From Pseudophaeobacter sp. EL27 (GTDB lineage Bacteria > Pseudomonadota > Alphaproteobacteria > Rhodobacterales > Rhodobacteraceae): a stretch of DNA of 64,000 bases. The position numbers and the translations under genes were made by a program. Below the pieces are notes generated by a model. The model was given only the letters and a program-made list of their open reading frames with translations, ran no database searches and had not been told where the DNA came from. The DNA is taken from positions 330,482 through 394,481 of the forward strand of contig NZ_OMPQ01000008.1 of the NCBI RefSeq assembly GCF_900313025.1, written 5' to 3'. This document shows positions 61,171 to 64,000 of this stretch, piece after piece (the first letter of the stretch is position 1; every line of letters starts with the position of its first letter).

Positions 61171-63672
61171 TCAGGTGGCGGGGCGAAGTGAACCAGTGCC
61201 GGATGCCGACACCTCTGCTCCTTCATCTAAGCTGGATTTCAGCCGATGCAAGCGCAGCGCATTGCTGAGCACAAAGACACTGGACAGCGCCATGGCGCCC
61301 GCCGCCAGCACCGGCGAGAGCAATGGCCCGCCAAAGGGATAGAGCACTCCGGCGGCAACCGGTACCAGAAGGACGTTATAGCCAAAGGCCCACCCCAGGT
61401 TCTGGCGAATATTACGCATGGTGGCGCGGCTGGTGGTCAAGGCATCCTGCACGCCGCGCAGATCGCCAGAGACCAGCACCACATCTGCGGCCTCAATCGC
61501 CACATCGGTGCCGGTGCCAATCGCAATCCCCACATCCGCCACAGCCAAGGCCGGAGCATCGTTGAGACCATCACCAACAAAAGCTAGGGCACCAAAGCTG
61601 TCTTGCAGATCCTTCAGCGCCGCGACCTTATCCCCCGGCAGGCATTCGGCGCGCACCGCATCAATGCCAAGACGTGCGGCAATGGCCTGTGCCGTGGCCG
61701 CGGCATCTCCGGTGATCATCGCCACCTTCAGCCCCTGCGCCTGCAAGGCCCGGATTGCCTCCGGCGTGCTCTCTTTGATCGGATCCGCCACTGCCAGCGC
61801 GGCAGCGGCCTGACCATCAATCGCCACATAGAAGGGTGTCTCCCCCGCCGCTGCCCACAGCGCCGCGGACTCGGTCAACGGACCAAAATCAATGCCTTCG
61901 CGCTGCATCAAGCGCGCAGCTCCAATCAGAATGTTCTGACCTTCGACCTGCGCCTGTAGGCCATAGCCAGGAATGGCCTCGACGCTATCGGCCTTGGGCA
62001 GGCCTTTGCCTGCCGCCTGCACAAGCGCCTTGGCGATTGGATGCTCCGACTGGGCCTCGGCGGCACCGATCAGGCGCAACACCCCGTCGCGGGTAAAGCC
62101 TGGGGCGGGCTCCAGATTGGTCAGGGCCGGATGACCCTCGGTCAGGGTACCGGTCTTATCCAGGGCAACCACATGAACCGACTGTAGTTTTTGCAGCGCA
62201 TCACCTTTGCGAAACAACACCCCCATCTGCGCGGCGCGCCCGATACCCACCATGATCGAGGTCGGGGTCGCCAATCCCATAGCACAGGGACAGGCAATGA
62301 TCAGCACCGAGACACCAGCCACCAGAGCCAGCGGCAGAGCGGGTGCTGGCCCAAGCACCAGCCAGACCAGCACCGTCAGCGCCGCTGCCAGCAGAACGGC
62401 AGGCACAAACCACAGGGTAATGCGATCAACCAAGCCCTGAACGGGCAGCTTGGCCCCCTGCGCCTGCTCAACCATCTGAATGATCTGCGCCAGACCCGTC
62501 TCCCGCCCCACATGAGTGGCGCGAAACTCCAGCACTCCGGATCCATTCACCGTGCCAGCAGAAAGCCACGCAAACTTGCCTTTCTCCACGGGTATCGCCT
62601 CGCCGCTCAACATGCTTTCATCCACAAAGGAGCTGCCAGACGTCACCTCTCCATCAACGGCAATACGCGCGCCCGGGCGCAGACGGATCAGGTCACCGGG
62701 GGCGATCTCTTCTACCGGAGTTTCGATCACTGTATCGCCGCTGACCAGCTCAGCGGTTTTGGGCTGCAAGGAGACCAGTTTGCGGATCGCTGCCCCGGTG
62801 CGCCCCTTGGCGCGGGCCTCGAGCAAACGGCCTGTCAGGATCAGAACCACGATAACGCAGGCGGCCTCAAAATAGACATTGGCCGACCCATGAGGCAGCA
62901 GCTGCGGGACAAAGGTTGAGATCACCGAGAACCCATAGGCCGCCACGGTGCCCAGCGCCACCAGGGCATTCATATCCGGCGCACCACGCAACAAGGCGGG
63001 CACGCCCTTGCTATAGAACTGGCGACCGGGCCCAACCAGCACCAATGTGGCCAGCACAAATTGCAGCAAATAGCTGTTGTTGAGGCCAATATTTGCCATC
63101 ACCCAATGATGCATGGTCGGCACCATATGGCTGCCCATTTCAATCACAAAAACTGGCAGTGTCAGAACCGCCGCTATTGCCACCTGCCGGGTTAGCGCTG
63201 TGATCTCCTGCCCCCGACGCTGCTGCGCCTGCTCTGCTGCATCCACTTCAGCCGCGCGTAGAGAGGCGGGGTAGCCTGCACCGGTGCTCGCCGCCCGCAG
63301 GTCTGCCGCGCGGGTTGCGCCGGTCAGATAGCGGATCTCAGCCCGCTCCGTGGCCAGGTTCACATCGGCTGAAACCACGCCGGGCACCGCCCGCAACGCC
63401 ACCTCTGCCCGCCCCACACAGGAGGCACAGCTTAGCCCCTCAATATCGAGGCTCACCTGAGACAGGGCCGCTGGATAGCCCGCCTGCTCCAAGGCCGAGA
63501 CCAAATCTGCTGGTTCGAGATCCAGCGCTGCGTGAACCTGGCCCTTGGAGGTCGCCAGATTGACCGAGGCCTCAGTGACACCGGGAAGCGTGGACAGGGC
63601 TTTTTCTGCCCGCCCAACACAGCCTGCACAATTGAGACCGGTGATTTGCAATGTTATCTGGCGCTGTTCCAT
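61171..63672 (-). CDS. copA: Copper-exporting P1B-type ATPase CopA
   Basis: An 833-residue ATPase. Two N-terminal heavy-metal domains carry CAGC (residues 15-18) and CASC (~81-84). The membrane CPC motif is in [13 protein letters not shown], the phosphorylation site in [12 protein letters not shown], and [11 protein letters not shown] closes the ATP site. The length is normal. It pumps Cu(I) out of the cytoplasm. It is followed by cueR, 20 bp away, in the same orientation, forming a self-contained copper-export unit controlled from a CueR promoter. Confidence 0.95.
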   Translation of the reverse strand: MEQRQITLQITGLNCAGCVGRAEKALSTLPGVTEASVNLATSKGQVHAALDLEPADLVSALEQAGYPAALSQVSLDIEGLSCASCVGRAEVALRAVPGVVSADVNLATERAEIRYLTGATRAADLRAASTGAGYPASLRAAEVDAAEQAQQRRGQEITALTRQVAIAAVLTLPVFVIEMGSHMVPTMHHWVMANIGLNNSYLLQFVLATLVLVGPGRQFYSKGVPALLRGAPDMNALVALGTVAAYGFSVISTFVPQLLPHGSANVYFEAACVIVVLILTGRLLEARAKGRTGAAIRKLVSLQPKTAELVSGDTVIETPVEEIAPGDLIRLRPGARIAVDGEVTSGSSFVDESMLSGEAIPVEKGKFAWLSAGTVNGSGVLEFRATHVGRETGLAQIIQMVEQAQGAKLPVQGLVDRITLWFVPAVLLAAALTVLVWLVLGPAPALPLALVAGVSVLIIACPCAMGLATPTSIMVGIGRAAQMGVLFRKGDALQKLQSVHVVALDKTGTLTEGHPALTNLEPAPGFTRDGVLRLIGAAEAQSEHPIAKALVQAAGKGLPKADSVEAIPGYGLQAQVEGQNILIGAARLMQREGIDFGPLTESAALWAAAGETPFYVAIDGQAAAALAVADPIKESTPEAIRALQAQGLKVAMITGDAAATAQAIAARLGIDAVRAECLPGDKVAALKDLQDSFGALAFVGDGLNDAPALAVADVGIAIGTGTDVAIEAADVVLVSGDLRGVQDALTTSRATMRNIRQNLGWAFGYNVLLVPVAAGVLYPFGGPLLSPVLAAGAMALSSVFVLSNALRLHRLKSSLDEGAEVSASGTGSLRPAT

Positions 63673-63709
63673 GGTGGAAATCCCGAGAGTCGTCCTACAA
63701 TTGCGATTG

Positions 63710-63740
63710 GATATGGGGCTTCCAGTGAGGGGAAGGTCAA
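63710..63740 (-). promoter_or_regulatory. CueR-activated promoter of copA
   Basis: On the minus strand TTGACC (63735-63740) and CATATC (63710-63715) are separated by 19 bp, the stretched spacing of MerR-type promoters. The spacer holds the dyad CCTTCCCCTCACTGGAAG, close to the copA box of Escherichia coli. It lies 38 bp before the copA start. Confidence 0.85.
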
Positions 63741-64000
63741 GACCAAACCTCGTAGAGAATCTGATTTATCCTACAATTGTTTCACCCTAGCCCAAGGAGC
63801 TGCCATCACGGCCAATTGACTGGAAAACGTCACTTTTCGTCGTATTTGGATGGGGCGCAAAGGGCTGGAAAAGATAGAGCCAAAGGCAATGCTTGCCTGA
63901 TCACTTTGGCAAATGTAACGCTGGGCGGATCAGGCTCTGGTCAGATCACATGGGCCAATCCCTTTGATCGGGCCGAACAGTAATTCGAAAGGGTCAGCGC
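63741..64000. other. Window end without assignable gene
   Basis: A short frame with TLGGSGSGQITWANPFDRAE just before a stop at ~63983 has a coding look, but it has no clear start or match. Nothing else is seen. Confidence 0.3.

Noticed and set aside
63777..63983. Short plus-strand frame at the window end
   Set aside because: No ribosome site and no recognisable domain; only the last ~20 residues look coding. Noted but not called as a gene.

Overview
The window reads as a chromosomal segment of a marine Rhodobacterales (Roseobacter-group) alphaproteobacterium. The evidence is a dimethylamine monooxygenase operon (dmmDABC) beside an ammonium transporter and the start of an N-methylglutamate synthase-type subunit, a pcaCHG protocatechuate operon, LivHMGFK-type transport, and a LuxR/LuxI pair of the alphaproteobacterial type. 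No taxon below that level can be named from the sequence alone.

Layout. (1) 1-7.5 kb is backbone for methylated-amine nitrogen and carbon use: mgsA-like fragment, amt with a small membrane protein, dmmDABC, a broken small membrane gene and an XRE-cupin regulator. (2) 7.77-8.44 kb is a decayed IS5-family element. (3) 8.65-44.62 kb looks like one ~36 kb genomic island. A 22-bp direct repeat (21/22 identical) of the tRNA-Gln 3' end lies at 8646-8667 and at 44603-44624, with a tyrosine integrase next to the tRNA. The left part of the island carries an ECF41 sigma-factor operon with its own predicted promoter, an itaconate-type CoA pathway (CoA-transferase, acyl-CoA dehydrogenase, hydratase, lyase) with a divergent LysR gene, and a polar amino acid ABC system without an ATPase. 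The middle (22.8-35 kb) is a run of orphan genes separated by copies of a dispersed non-coding repeat. The right part (35-44.5 kb) is a compact P4-like replication module: primase, SF3 helicase and an origin-like inverted-repeat region, then a repressor-LuxR-LuxI cluster, small regulators and the integrase. (4) 44.6-64 kb is backbone: tRNA-Gln, a zinc-type quinone oxidoreductase homologue, a SARP-like TPR regulator, a Tat-exported metallo-beta-lactamase-fold hydrolase, a liv transporter with acyl-CoA synthetase and TetR regulator, pcaQ/pcaCHG plus a beta-keto acid cleavage enzyme, and cueR/copA with a clear CueR promoter.

How the parts work together. The dmm enzymes would turn dimethylamine into monomethylamine and formaldehyde; the mgs enzymes would pass methylamine through N-methylglutamate, releasing ammonium that Amt can recapture. 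The pca genes open protocatechuate, and the adjacent cleavage enzyme may finish beta-ketoadipate breakdown without PcaIJF. The most unusual feature is a quorum-sensing pair placed directly after a phage-type repressor, with a 4-bp overlap, inside a self-replicating integrative element. This suggests that the element monitors host density. All functions are inferred by reading the sequence; no database search was run.
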